DNA of 64,000 nucleotides, taken from the NCBI RefSeq assembly GCF_026262505.1, contig NC_067203.1, positions 27,447,411 through 27,511,410 on the forward strand, written 5' to 3'. The notes beneath the pieces are model-generated. The model did not search any database. It had not been told where the DNA came from and saw only the letters and a program-made list of their open reading frames with translations. The DNA comes from Trichomonas vaginalis G3. Taxonomy: Eukaryota; Parabasalia; Trichomonadida; Trichomonadidae. Numbering within the stretch: position 1 is the stretch's first letter; each line of letters begins with the position of its first letter. Of this stretch, positions 1-10,729 are shown one piece after another. Made by a program: the position numbers and the translations under genes.

Positions 1-616
1 AAAACCAAGATTAACAAATTTCCGGCATGTTAATGAAGAAATCTGCAGCTACCCTCAATATTATTTCAATAATCAGTATCGTTTCTCTTACAATTTATTT
101 TTTTCTCAATAATTTAACAAGAAATAACAATACACACTTGGTTTTACGTATAAAAGCTAAGTGTCGAACTTAATCAACTTTACTTACTTAGCAAATGAAT
201 ATTTTTGTGGTTGCGAGTTCTGAATGCTGAAGTTTTAGATTTCTCTATAAATGATATCATTGCACTTACAATGTTGTTCCAGCCTATCGCATAAATCATA
301 GAAAATCCAAAAAAAAATAATATAAAGAAAATTCATGTCATGAAGTTCAAAAAATACCGTGTAACATTAAAATTTGTTATGCATAATACATTTTAGCTAT
401 TATTGATTTTTTTTAATTTTCGAGAAATTGAATGGTGAGTCCGATAGAGAAATTTTTAAAAATCCTAGTGCCTCATAGAAGTAATTTCCCTCGTCTCCCA
501 TACTTCCAAATGTATGCATATGACATAAACTTTTATGCATTACACAAGTGGCCAATAATATCTATAGAGTAAAAAATTAGAAATTTAATTTTTTTATATG
601 ATAGTTATATTTCAGA

Positions 617-852
617 TTTGCGAGCGTAACTTTTTTCTCCATGGCATACTTGTTTTAAGAGCAAATGATCAAAATCGTCCTTCAATTATTGAAGGAGCTG
701 ATATCTTTTGAAAATTGAATTGAAAGGGTATTCAATTTTCAAATTTCCTCTCAATTTTGGAAACATATCAACTCTATGAATTAACAATTATGTGCCTTCA
801 CAGTTTATCAGTCATATAAGGTGCTTATAAAGAAAAAAGTTACGCTCGCAAA
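617..852. mobile_element. 236-bp MITE-like inverted-repeat element, copy A
   Basis: The ends are inverted repeats: TTTGCGAGCGTAACTTTTTT at the left and its complement at the right, with no coding sequence between. Inside lie further short inverted repeats around ATTCAATTTTC. No clear target-site duplication is visible, so the superfamily is unknown. The element lies in the 3' flank of the GH47 gene and is present at the same place in all three copies, so it predates the tandem duplication. The rest of 1-1040 holds no gene that I can support. Confidence 0.6.
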
Positions 853-1040
853 ATATGTTTTTATATAGATTTCACATAAAATAATTATGTAATTTCTAAA
901 AAAGAATATTTTTGTTCTTGAATATTAAAGTGTATTGTAGTTTAAAAAGTTTTAAATATGTTGCTAAAATTTCAGGTTTATAGCTCATGTCTAGCATGAC
1001 TTCTTCGTATGCGCAAAAAATCTGACACGTAAGGGTATCC

Positions 1041-2660
1041 TTATTTGAAGTTAAGTTTGTCCTTCCATTTCTGCACTTCTTCTTCTGTGAAGTGCCTGAG
1101 TGGGTGTCCTTCTGTGTTGAACACCCATTGAGCGGGCGAAATGAGTGAAGTATCAGCAAATGTCAGGTAAAGGTATTTCAATGTCTCTGCGAAGAAGAAA
1201 CTTTCCTGGTTGCCGTAGGAGCGAGTGTCATTTGCATTGTTAACATCCCTTATATGTCCGAATCCCTTGCTCTTCCTTGCGTATTTATTTATTCCAGAGA
1301 ACATGTTCCAAGCGTACATCCTAAATTTTGGAAGTCCAGTGAATTTCCACATCACGTAAACACTCTCGCATGATTCCGGCCTCAGCATGTAAACTGGATT
1401 TTCTATCTCGAAATCTTTCCCTTCTTTGTTCGAAAACCTCACGCGCTCTGGCCCTACGCCTGTCTGCGTGAACTCGTAAGCCTTCGCGTACCCTGTTGTT
1501 AGATCGTCCGCGAGCTGCAAGTCTTCAGCTGCGTGCGGATTCTCTTTTACAGTTCCGACCGCAATCATTCCGCCGGCGAATGTGCCGAGGTGCTCCTGCA
1601 TCGGATTGACTGAACCGCCTGAGTACACGCCGAGGCCAGTGTAGTTCGACTTCTTTGAGTGGACGACGATCTTTTCCTTGATATCTTTGACAATTTGTAG
1701 ATATTTGTCGAGGAATGGCCGGGCAACGCCTCGTGTCATCACGTATATCTTTATGATATATTCGTAGTATGAATCTATACCTCCTCCAACGTGGAGATTG
1801 CTTCCGCTGAAACTATCTGAAATTAATCCTCTGTTTTTGTAGCGTTCCCACATATTTTTGTATGTTTTCATTGCTAAGTCAATGTACTTGGGATCTCCAG
1901 TGAGCATTGAAAGAGAAATGAACTCAAGTTGGTAAGTATTTGAATCAGCAACAGATCTACCGCCGCCTGAACTGTACGATGCTTTAATTTTCCCATTCTG
2001 ATCGATTCCTAGTTTAACACCGCCGCCAAAAATGCCTGATTCCATAAGAGGATAGACGGCGTCGGCACATTCGACAGCTTTGTCTAAATAGAGCTTGTCA
2101 AGAGATAATTCGTACATAGAAACAAATCCACCAACGAACCGAATGAGAAATTCGAATAAACTCCAACTTCCGGATGGTTTAAAATCGTTTTGAATATAAT
2201 CGCGTGCTCTTTGGTATTCTTCTGTCAGATTCATCAGATAAAGAGTAGAGAGCGAATCAACTATTGTTAATGCAGCATGGAGAGTAGAGCTGCAGCTGTC
2301 GCTGTGGGGAACATATTCATCTTCACCCCAACAACGAGTTTTGTATGCATTCCATCCATGCAAAAATGCTTCTTTAATAGCTTGGGCTTTTTCATTGTTC
2401 TCTTTTATTAATGGAAATGTTCGTTCATACAAGGGATTTGTTAAATATTGGCGTTTATTGTATGGTAATATGATTTCAGATGCTTGCGGCCTATCTGTGA
2501 GAAGTTCATACTTATCTGGTCGCTTAAATCTATTTGTTTGGCTAATTGTTGAATTTATATCAGAATCAAATTTTATTCTAGGGCTGATAAAGGAAAGCAA
2601 TTCGTATGATATGAAAACAAAAACAACTGCGGCATAAAAGACAAAGGAATATCTATTTAA
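1041..2660 (-). pseudogene. GH47 alpha-mannosidase copy A, start and anchor codons lost
   Basis: This is a near-identical copy of the intact gene at 42384-44021. Homology ends after codon 7 of that gene (position 2660), and the following bases are unrelated. The frame runs upstream into a stop without an ATG. The first in-frame methionine lies deep in the catalytic domain, after the WGEDEY motif. The GH47 body itself is intact (519 codons open from a TTG), including GGGIDSYYEY, LRPESCES, SFFFAETLKYLYL and the C-terminal NTEGHP. Without an ATG or the signal anchor it cannot make the normal type II membrane enzyme unless it is expressed as a fusion. I call it a young 5'-truncated duplicate; near identity to the intact copy means decay has hardly begun. 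Confidence 0.85.
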
Positions 2661-3413
2661 GGATACCCTTACATTGCGTAGTTAGAAAGAGAATATGATA
2701 TTGTCATGATTGCTAAAGTTTTAGGCTCCAGAAATGAATATACATCAAACTGAAACAATTGATAAATTGAATGAACTTTTGAGAGGTTCTCAAATAAAAA
2801 AAATTATCTAATTTTTTACAATATTACTATTATTTTATCCACATATGTATATATAGTAATTTGAGAAAACTTTTAGGAAAAAATATGTTTAATAAAAATC
2901 TGAATTTTACTTGTTGTGGGATTGTTATTAATTGACACTCCAGACGTATTACTAATAGTTATGCGTATGCAATTAAAGTATTTCTGATGGACAAAATGTG
3001 AGATTTATATCAGATAATTCATTTCTACTATTAAGTTATTCATTTATGAGTTTGCACTTATTCGCACTAAATAAATAACTATTAAAAATTGTTTTAATTA
3101 ATTGACACCATATAATAGAGTGAATTTTGTTTGATCAAACAACAATAGATGATAGATATAAAGCCAAGAAACTTGCTATTAATATGCTCTACTTGCTATT
3201 TCAATGTAAGTATGATATTTTCTAAATGTTTCGTTCAGATAACTTAGATATATTAGTCAAAATTTGAAATTTTAATAGCACATATATTAAAAATAATTAT
3301 TATTCATAAAAGATTAATGAAATAGTAAAAAAAATCAATCAAATTATAAAAATACAACATATGGTTTTTTATGGTTGTCTCATAATAGCATTTCATGAGA
3401 AAAAATATAATAC
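2661..3413. other. AT-rich spacer with the duplication junction at its left edge
   Basis: The first bases, GGATACCCTTAC (2661-2672), are the reverse complement of GTAAGGGTATCC at 1029-1040 beside the GH47 stop codon. This looks like templated filler at the tandem-duplication junction. The rest has no ORF or RNA gene that I can support. The last nine bases before the MULE (3405-3413, ATATAATAC) are its target-site duplication. Confidence 0.6.
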
Positions 3414-4366
3414 GAGTGGGGGACAAACTCGCCCATTGTCACTTTTCATTAACCTTAAACTTGTAATTTCATTATTTTTAATTAACCTTATTTCTTTCCC
3501 AATTCCTGATTTATTTTATTCACTTACTATTAAAAGTCACATTTTAATAAAATATAATAATTTATTTATAGCATTTTTTACTATACTGTAATAAAAAATT
3601 AATTATAATAAATTAAATGTTTATTAAATCAAATGTTTTCTTTGCAATAATATTTTTAATGTTGAGTAAACAATGTTGGGATCAAGTGTATCATTTTTCA
3701 GACCTTTCTGAACAGCTTCAAGCATACTGATGCATTCGACTTTTTTAAATTGTGTCATTTCTTCGAAATCTCTTGTGACTTTTTTGATAACTTTAACACT
3801 TCTCTCTGAATCCAGACCTTTAATTTGCAACTTAATCAGAAATGAAGGAACAACACTGGAATATAACTCGATGACAAGTTCATCGAGTCGAAGATTTGGT
3901 TGTACACCACTTGTATGTGCCGGATACCATTGTGTCAAATTTTTTCTGAAATTAACTTTAAAAGTACTAAGTAAGATCATGAGATATAGCAATATATGTT
4001 TAAACCAACTTATATTTTGGTTGTACACCACTTGTATGTGCCGGATACCATTGTGTCAAATTTTTTCTGAAATTAACTTTAAAAGTACTAAGTAAGATCA
4101 TGAGATATAGCAATATATGTTTAAACCAACTTATATTTTGGTTGTACACCACTTGTATGTGCCGGATACCATTGTGTCAAATTTTTTCTGAAATTAACTT
4201 TAAAAGTACTAAGTAACATCATTTATTTTTGCATAATATAATGCCAATATGGTTTCTTTTGATTTTATTTCATTTATAAGCAAATCAGATTTACCCAAAA
4301 ACTCCACTCCATAAGCGTTCATTTGCTAAATTAAAAAGTGACAATGGGCTAGTCTGTCCCTTTCTC
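3414..4366. mobile_element. Non-autonomous Mutator-like element (MULE) I
   Basis: The terminal inverted repeats are GAGTGGGGGACAAACTCGCC at the left and the complement of GAGAAAGGGACAGACTAGCC at the right, both running on into CATTGTCACTTTT. The flanking 9-bp duplication ATATAATAC (3405-3413 and 4367-4375) is diagnostic of Mutator-type insertion. Inside, on the minus strand, is the C-terminal part of a transposase reading frame (3624 to about 3900, ending LKILLQRKHLI), followed by three 121-bp tandem repeats. The N-terminal transposase part seen in the copy at 13204 is absent, so this is an internal-deletion derivative. Confidence 0.85.
3898..4217. repeat. 121-bp tandem repeats inside MULE I (3 units)
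   Basis: Units begin GGTTGTACACCACTTG at 3898, 4019 and 4140, with a 121-bp period, and the last is incomplete. The same unit occurs about six times in each of the two MULEs at 13204-16266 and three times in the fragment at 37133-37931. The copy number therefore varies between insertions while the sequence stays almost constant. Confidence 0.85.
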
Positions 4367-4727
4367 ATATAATACTATTTATTTTTGCATAGTTCAATTT
4401 TTTTAAATAATGCAAGATATCCCGCCATTAGTTTTCATGAAATAATCCAAAAATCAGCATACACTTGAGAACATAGCAGCTCTACATGTTTTCGCTATTT
4501 ATTTTCCAATAATATGAGGGGTTCACGGGATAAAGCTTCATTAAGCATAATTGATTACAATATCATCATATATATACCGAACATATAACAAATGGGATAT
4601 TTGTATACTAAAATAAAAAAGGAGCAAATTATATAATTTTTTCATGCTACTTATAGGTTCAAAAATCTTATAATATAAAAATATTTTCAAATACAAAGAA
4701 AATATGTGTTTATTTCAAATTTGAAAA

Positions 4728-6095
4728 TTAGATATCTTGTGGGGTCCACTTTCCTCCTCTGTAATCACCTGTAGGGTTATCCTTAGGAAATCTTTTTGCA
4801 TTTCTTGCCTTGTTGATCTCTTTTCTTGTTTCTGGTGTAGCTTTCTTTTGATTTCTGGATTTATTTTTCTCATATTCAAGTTTTTGGAGTTCGCGGATTG
4901 AAGGAGATATTTGGTAATTATTGACACGATTGTATATTTCTTGTTTGCATTTCTCTCCTTCGTTTTTTTGTAAAATTGTAACAGCCGTACGCATTTCAAA
5001 CGATTTTGCGTTGTTTCCTTTGGGACACTGAGTAAGCATTGAGTGATGTATCGATTCATTTTGTTGTGTTTGAGCATTAGGATCAATTTCTGGAATCAAC
5101 TTTGCGGCATCATCTGTAAAACGTTGAAATTGCTTCGCTAAATCAGGTTTTGTAAGTGGCTGAAACACAGGATATTCTTTGTCTTTTTCGTGAAGGCAAT
5201 TTTCATGCCTTCCGATAAAATGATTTAATGTATTCTTCCATAGGAAAATTTTTTTCGTTGTTTCAATTGGAAGCATGATAATAAAAGTGAACCACTTAAT
5301 AACTTTCGAATATATCTGATGAAATACTTTTTCTTGGTGTTTTAATGGTCTTCCACGTTTCTTCGGCTCTTCTGCTTTAGATTTGATTGGGAATGCTGGC
5401 TGTGATTCACTTTCTTTCTGTTGATTAACAGTTTCTTTTCCTGCTGCTTCTTTATATCCACCATTTTCAAGCTTTTCGAAAGCTCTGCCAACTGCACGTA
5501 CACAATGACGAGGATCAAGTGTAATTTTAGCATTCGGAGCATATTGCTGGATGATGGCTTTCGTTTTATTGTCATTGTCATGAACCACTGTGGAAACATT
5601 TGTAAAGTCAAAATTTGACATCATCCTCTTTGTACATTCTGTTTCCATCATGTTGGATGGGCCTTCAAAGTCTCCTCCAGAGCTCTTTTTTATAACAGTT
5701 GTTTCACCAACAACTTTTCCACGGTTGTCCATCATTAAACTTTGGCACGCTGTAGCATTTCTGCCAACATTATAATGCGAATCAGTGCTTAAAAATGTAT
5801 CTTTCTTCATTGTTTGTTGAGCATTTTTAATAGATTGCTCTTTATATTCTAGTATTACCTTACCTATTTCTTTTTGATGACGGTAAAACTCTTTTTCACT
5901 CGGCACTTTAATATTGTTATCTTGAAATAAATTCCTTGCTCGAGTATAAGAGTCACCATTAACAATTACAGAAGCAGTCCAGTGTTTTGGATCGACTTCC
6001 TTTGGCGCATTCTTTTCTTGGGAGTTTTTTCTTGCTTCAATTGATTTTTCGTTAGCTTCACGACTTTGTTGTTTGCGTCTGCTTGGTGGAGGCAT
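4728..6095 (-). CDS. Transposase-like protein with AT-hook, copy 1
   Basis: This 455-aa protein starts at MPPPSRRKQQ. Residues 1-30 are very basic. A DDE-type core seems to run from about residue 105 (DSHYNVGRNATACQSL) through VVHDNDNKT to LDPRHCVRAVG near residue 205. That spacing resembles the Mutator-like nuclease fold, in which an acidic residue, then DxD, then D..H recur. An AT-hook-like KKRGRPLK follows near residue 255. Later, TQQNESIHHSMLTQCPK resembles the ESxN..pK stretch typical of Mutator-like transposases. The C-terminus is lysine and arginine rich. An identical gene lies at 38293-39660, so the copies arose with the tandem duplication. No flanking terminal repeats were found. It could be a domesticated transposase or a remnant whose ends are lost. 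The family is inferred from motif spacing only. Confidence 0.6.
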   Translation of the reverse strand: MPPPSRRKQQSREANEKSIEARKNSQEKNAPKEVDPKHWTASVIVNGDSYTRARNLFQDNNIKVPSEKEFYRHQKEIGKVILEYKEQSIKNAQQTMKKDTFLSTDSHYNVGRNATACQSLMMDNRGKVVGETTVIKKSSGGDFEGPSNMMETECTKRMMSNFDFTNVSTVVHDNDNKTKAIIQQYAPNAKITLDPRHCVRAVGRAFEKLENGGYKEAAGKETVNQQKESESQPAFPIKSKAEEPKKRGRPLKHQEKVFHQIYSKVIKWFTFIIMLPIETTKKIFLWKNTLNHFIGRHENCLHEKDKEYPVFQPLTKPDLAKQFQRFTDDAAKLIPEIDPNAQTQQNESIHHSMLTQCPKGNNAKSFEMRTAVTILQKNEGEKCKQEIYNRVNNYQISPSIRELQKLEYEKNKSRNQKKATPETRKEINKARNAKRFPKDNPTGDYRGGKWTPQDI

Positions 6096-7776
6096 ATTAC
6101 GTAAATGGTCGGCAAAAAATGTAATAAACGTAGTGAATAATTAAAAAGATTGCTTTATATAACAAATATAATCATTTTTTCCTTAGAAATCCCATTATTT
6201 GCATAACAATATTTAAAAATATTTTTTTGATATAGTTTACAGTCACATCAATATGAACTATATTAAACTATCAGAAACTTATGTATGTTATTAGTAAAGT
6301 TGAAATTTTTATCATATTTACACATTAAATTTAATTTTCATGCATATTTAAGTTTTTTTCAACACAATCTTGTATTGTTAGTACCGACAATATGAAAGAA
6401 AGTTATACTGTATTTAATTTTAGCAATAAACAAAAAAATCTAAATTATATCTTTAGATACTAGGATTGATTTAATGACTAAGAACGTTTTTATCAATAAT
6501 ACCATGATTCATAACATATAGACATAACCTAAATATACCAAAGCATTTCTACTTGGAACTAGCGCATCGCCAAAATAATGGGTCAATATTCATTTGACGT
6601 AATGCTGATCGAGAGAAGTCTTTATATATAAGCCTTATCACAATGCCACGAATGCACCCAGCTGCAGGCGTGTCTTGTTTAACATTCATTCCTATATATG
6701 ATGGAACATTAATCAATAATCATGGAAGTATCACTTTTCAAATAACATCATTGTTAAATGAAAGAAAATTGTATGCAAAATTACATTTTGGTAATGGTGA
6801 GACGCAATATGTTGAAGTATATATCATTATTATTTAATATACAAACAAACTCTAGTACAAAATTGTATTAATTCAACTTTCATGTCTAATATAAAAACTT
6901 TTTTTAAAAAAAGAGATATAATCGTGTATAATATGAGAAAAATGAATATCAATACAAAATAAAATATCAATTAGCTATTGCTGATGACATATCATGAATA
7001 TTGATCATTTGATTTGATTAATTTTGATAAATATTAGGCTTTTTGCTAGTTACATATTACAATAAGGCTTTTAAATGGATATTTATTGATATGAGCTTAT
7101 TTCAAAATGACAGTCTTTGATTTATCCACTAATAAGATTTGATGTCACAAAAATCTAGATTTTGGGGCATAAAAACCTAACACCAAATCATAACTTCTGT
7201 GCATATACTAAATTGAGTACAGAAATATGTTAATTTTCAGTATTTTTAGAAGAATTCTTATTATCCTTCAAAAAGTCAGTATTTCTGCTGTAATTTTCTA
7301 CAACATTGTAGTTATTGCACTTTGTCTATGGATTTGTATATATGTTATATATAAATTATATATCTAAACTGCCCATAAGTGCAATTTTTATATAAATTGT
7401 TTATTTCTTTAACAATTTCATATGAAATATGCTTTTTTAAGCGTATCAAAGCTGTGTTCTTAATGTGCATGGATATATCAAAAATGTCGAAAAAAAATGT
7501 GAATTCACAAATTCACTGAATTTTCACCGTTTTTTGAATTTTGCTACAGCACTAATATTAAATAATACTAAAATCTTCTGTCTTTGTAAAAGAATAAATT
7601 CTGACAAAAAGTGCTCGTTTAAATTTAATGATCATCTGTATGACTAAGTGGTAAAAAGTGTTTATGACCAAAAAAGGGTTACATGCTTAGTCTATTTTTC
7701 TGACAGGATACTCTAGATTTACATGATCTCTATTTCATATCTCCGTTTTTAGATTCTTCGACAGATTTTATGATAG
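6096..7776. other. AT-rich spacer, no clear gene
   Basis: Apart from the 64-codon reading frame at 6643-6837 I see no supported gene, RNA or repeat here. The sequence is nearly identical at 39661-41343. The end of the spacer runs straight into the next GH47 3' flank at 7777. Confidence 0.5.
6643..6837 (+). CDS. Small hypothetical protein, 64 aa
   Basis: This ORF starts MPRMHPAAGVSC and ends EVYIIII, with a moderately hydrophobic C-terminus. An identical ORF lies at 40207-40401, but both come from the same recent duplication, so conservation is not evidence of selection. It has no recognisable domain. It is listed because its composition is less AT-biased than the surrounding spacer. It may be spurious. 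Confidence 0.25.
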   Translation: MPRMHPAAGVSCLTFIPIYDGTLINNHGSITFQITSLLNERKLYAKLHFGNGETQYVEVYIIII

Positions 7777-8392
7777 AAAACCAAGATTAACAAATTTCCG
7801 GCATGTTAATGAAGAAATCTGCAGCTACCCTCAATATTATTTCAATAATCAGTATCGTTTCTCTTACAATTTATTTTTTTCTCAATAATTTAACAAGAAA
7901 TAACAATACACACTTGGTTTTACGTATAAAAGCTAAGTGTCGAACTTAATCAACTTTACTTACTTAGCAAATGAATATTTTTGTGGTTGCGAGTTCTGAA
8001 TGCTGAAGTTTTAGATTTCTCTATAAATGATATCATTGCACTTACAATGTTGTTCCAGCCTATCGCATAAATCATAGAAAATCCAAAAAAAAATAATATA
8101 AAGAAAATTCATGTCATGAAGTTCAAAAAATACCGTGTAACATTAAAATTTGTTATGCATAATACATTTTAGCTATTATTGATTTTTTTTAATTTTCGAG
8201 AAATTGAATGGTGAGTCCGATAGAGAAATTTTTAAAAATCCTAGTGCCTCATAGAAGTAATTTCCCTCGTCTCCCATACTTCCAAATGTATGCATATGAC
8301 ATAAACTTTTATGCATTACACAAGTGGCCAATAATATCTATAGAGTAAAAAATTAGAAATTTAATTTTTTTATATGATAGTTATATTTCAGA

Positions 8393-8628
8393 TTTGCGAG
8401 CGTAACTTTTTTCTCCATGGCATACTTGTTTTAAGAGCAAATGATCAAAATCGTCCTTCAATTATTGAAGGAGCTGATATCTTTTGAAAATTGAATTGAA
8501 AGGGTATTCAATTTTCAAATTTCCTCTCAATTTTGGAAACATATCAACTCTATGAATTAACAATTATGTGCCTTCACAGTTTATCAGTCATATAAGGTGC
8601 TTATAAAGAAAAAAGTTACGCTCGCAAA
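8393..8628. mobile_element. 236-bp MITE-like element, copy B
   Basis: This is the same inverted-repeat element as at 617-852, carried along by the tandem duplication at offset 7776. Confidence 0.6.
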
Positions 8629-8816
8629 ATATGTTTTTATATAGATTTCACATAAAATAATTATGTAATTTCTAAAAAAGAATATTTTTGTTCTTGAATA
8701 TTAAAGTGTATTGTAGTTTAAAAAGTTTTAAATATGTTGCTAAAATTTCAGGTTTATAGCTCATGTCTAGCATGACTTCTTCGTATGCGCAAAAAATCTG
8801 ACACGTAAGGGTATCC

Positions 8817-10436
8817 TTATTTGAAGTTAAGTTTGTCCTTCCATTTCTGCACTTCTTCTTCTGTGAAGTGCCTGAGTGGGTGTCCTTCTGTGTTGAACAC
8901 CCATTGAGCGGGCGAAATGAGTGAAGTATCAGCAAATGTCAGGTAAAGGTATTTCAATGTCTCTGCGAAGAAGAAACTTTCCTGGTTGCCGTAGGAGCGA
9001 GTGTCATTTGCATTGTTAACATCCCTTATATGTCCGAATCCCTTGCTCTTCCTTGCGTATTTATTTATTCCAGAGAACATGTTCCAAGCGTACATCCTAA
9101 ATTTTGGAAGTCCAGTGAATTTCCACATCACGTAAACACTCTCGCATGATTCCGGCCTCAGCATGTAAACTGGATTTTCTATCTCGAAATCTTTCCCTTC
9201 TTTGTTCGAAAACCTCACGCGCTCTGGCCCTACGCCTGTCTGCGTGAACTCGTAAGCCTTCGCGTACCCTGTTGTTAGATCGTCCGCGAGCTGCAAGTCT
9301 TCAGCTGCGTGCGGATTCTCTTTTACAGTTCCGACCGCAATCATTCCGCCGGCGAATGTGCCGAGGTGCTCCTGCATCGGATTGACTGAACCGCCTGAGT
9401 ACACGCCGAGGCCAGTGTAGTTCGACTTCTTTGAGTGGACGACGATCTTTTCCTTGATATCTTTGACAATTTGTAGATATTTGTCGAGGAATGGCCGGGC
9501 AACGCCTCGTGTCATCACGTATATCTTTATGATATATTCGTAGTATGAATCTATACCTCCTCCAACGTGGAGATTGCTTCCGCTGAAACTATCTGAAATT
9601 AATCCTCTGTTTTTGTAGCGTTCCCACATATTTTTGTATGTTTTCATTGCTAAGTCAATGTACTTGGGATCTCCAGTGAGCATTGAAAGAGAAATGAACT
9701 CAAGTTGGTAAGTATTTGAATCAGCAACAGATCTACCGCCGCCTGAACTGTACGATGCTTTAATTTTCCCATTCTGATCGATTCCTAGTTTAACACCGCC
9801 GCCAAAAATGCCTGATTCCATAAGAGGATAGACGGCGTCGGCACATTCGACAGCTTTGTCTAAATAGAGCTTGTCAAGAGATAATTCGTACATAGAAACA
9901 AATCCACCAACGAACCGAATGAGAAATTCGAATAAACTCCAACTTCCGGATGGTTTAAAATCGTTTTGAATATAATCGCGTGCTCTTTGGTATTCTTCTG
10001 TCAGATTCATCAGATAAAGAGTAGAGAGCGAATCAACTATTGTTAATGCAGCATGGAGAGTAGAGCTGCAGCTGTCGCTGTGGGGAACATATTCATCTTC
10101 ACCCCAACAACGAGTTTTGTATGCATTCCATCCATGCAAAAATGCTTCTTTAATAGCTTGGGCTTTTTCATTGTTCTCTTTTATTAATGGAAATGTTCGT
10201 TCATACAAGGGATTTGTTAAATATTGGTGTTTATTGTATGGTAATATGATTTCAGATGTTTGCGGCCTATCTGTGAGAAGTTCATACTTATCTGGTCGCT
10301 TAAATCTATTTGTTTGGCTAATTGTTGAATTTATATCAGAATCAAATTTTATTCTAGGGCTGATAAAGGAAAGCAATTTGTATGATATGAAAACAAAAAC
10401 AACTGCGGCATAAAAGACAAAGGAATATCTATTTAA
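8817..10436 (-). pseudogene. GH47 alpha-mannosidase copy B, start and anchor codons lost
   Basis: This copy has the same structure as copy A: the catalytic domain is open, while the first seven codons and the ATG are replaced at 10436 by the GGATACCCTTAC filler. It differs from copy A by a few substitutions near the N-terminus (for example HQYL for RQYL and QTSE for QASE) and is otherwise almost identical. Sharing the same junction with copy A shows that one truncation event was then copied, not two independent losses. The hairpin element was inserted 294 bp beyond the junction. Confidence 0.85.
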
Positions 10437-10729
10437 GGATACCCTTACATTGCGTAGTTAGAAAGAGAATATGATATTGTCATGATTGCTAAAGTTTTAG
10501 GCTCCAGAAATGAATATACATCAAACTGAAACAATTGATAAATTGAATGAACTTTTGAGAGGTTCTCAAATAAAAAAAATTATCTAATTTTTTACAATAT
10601 TACTATTATTTTATCCACATATGTATATATAGTAATTTGAGAAAACTTTTAGGAAAAAATATGTTTAATAAAAATCTGAATTTTACTTGTTGTGGGATTG
10701 TTATTAATTGACACTCCAGACGTATTACT

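Larger units (their letters stand above)
1..7776. repeat. Tandem duplication unit A (GH47, MULE, transposase-like gene, spacer)
   Basis: Position 1 onward matches 7777 onward almost base for base (offset 7776), and matches 41344 onward (offset 41343) through the GH47 gene. Unit A is the uninterrupted version: GH47 remnant, MULE, transposase-like gene and spacer, in that order. The unit B copies differ by scattered single bases only, so the duplication is recent. The array may continue to the left, because the window opens inside repeated sequence. Confidence 0.9.

Noticed and set aside
896-1159. 87-codon ORF overlapping the GH47 3' end (also at 8672 and 42239)
   Set aside because: It is in another frame of the GH47 gene and its AT-rich tail, with no start support. 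It is repeated only because the segment is duplicated.
2341-2637. 98-codon plus-strand ORF inside GH47 (also at 10117 and 43684)
   Set aside because: It is an antisense shadow of the mannosidase coding sequence.
3361-3591. 76-codon ORF across the MULE left end (similar at 13185)
   Set aside because: It crosses the transposon terminal repeat and AT-rich spacer, with composition typical of chance.
5421-5775. Plus-strand ORFs within the transposase-like gene (also near 38986 and 39155)
   Set aside because: They are antisense shadows with no independent support.
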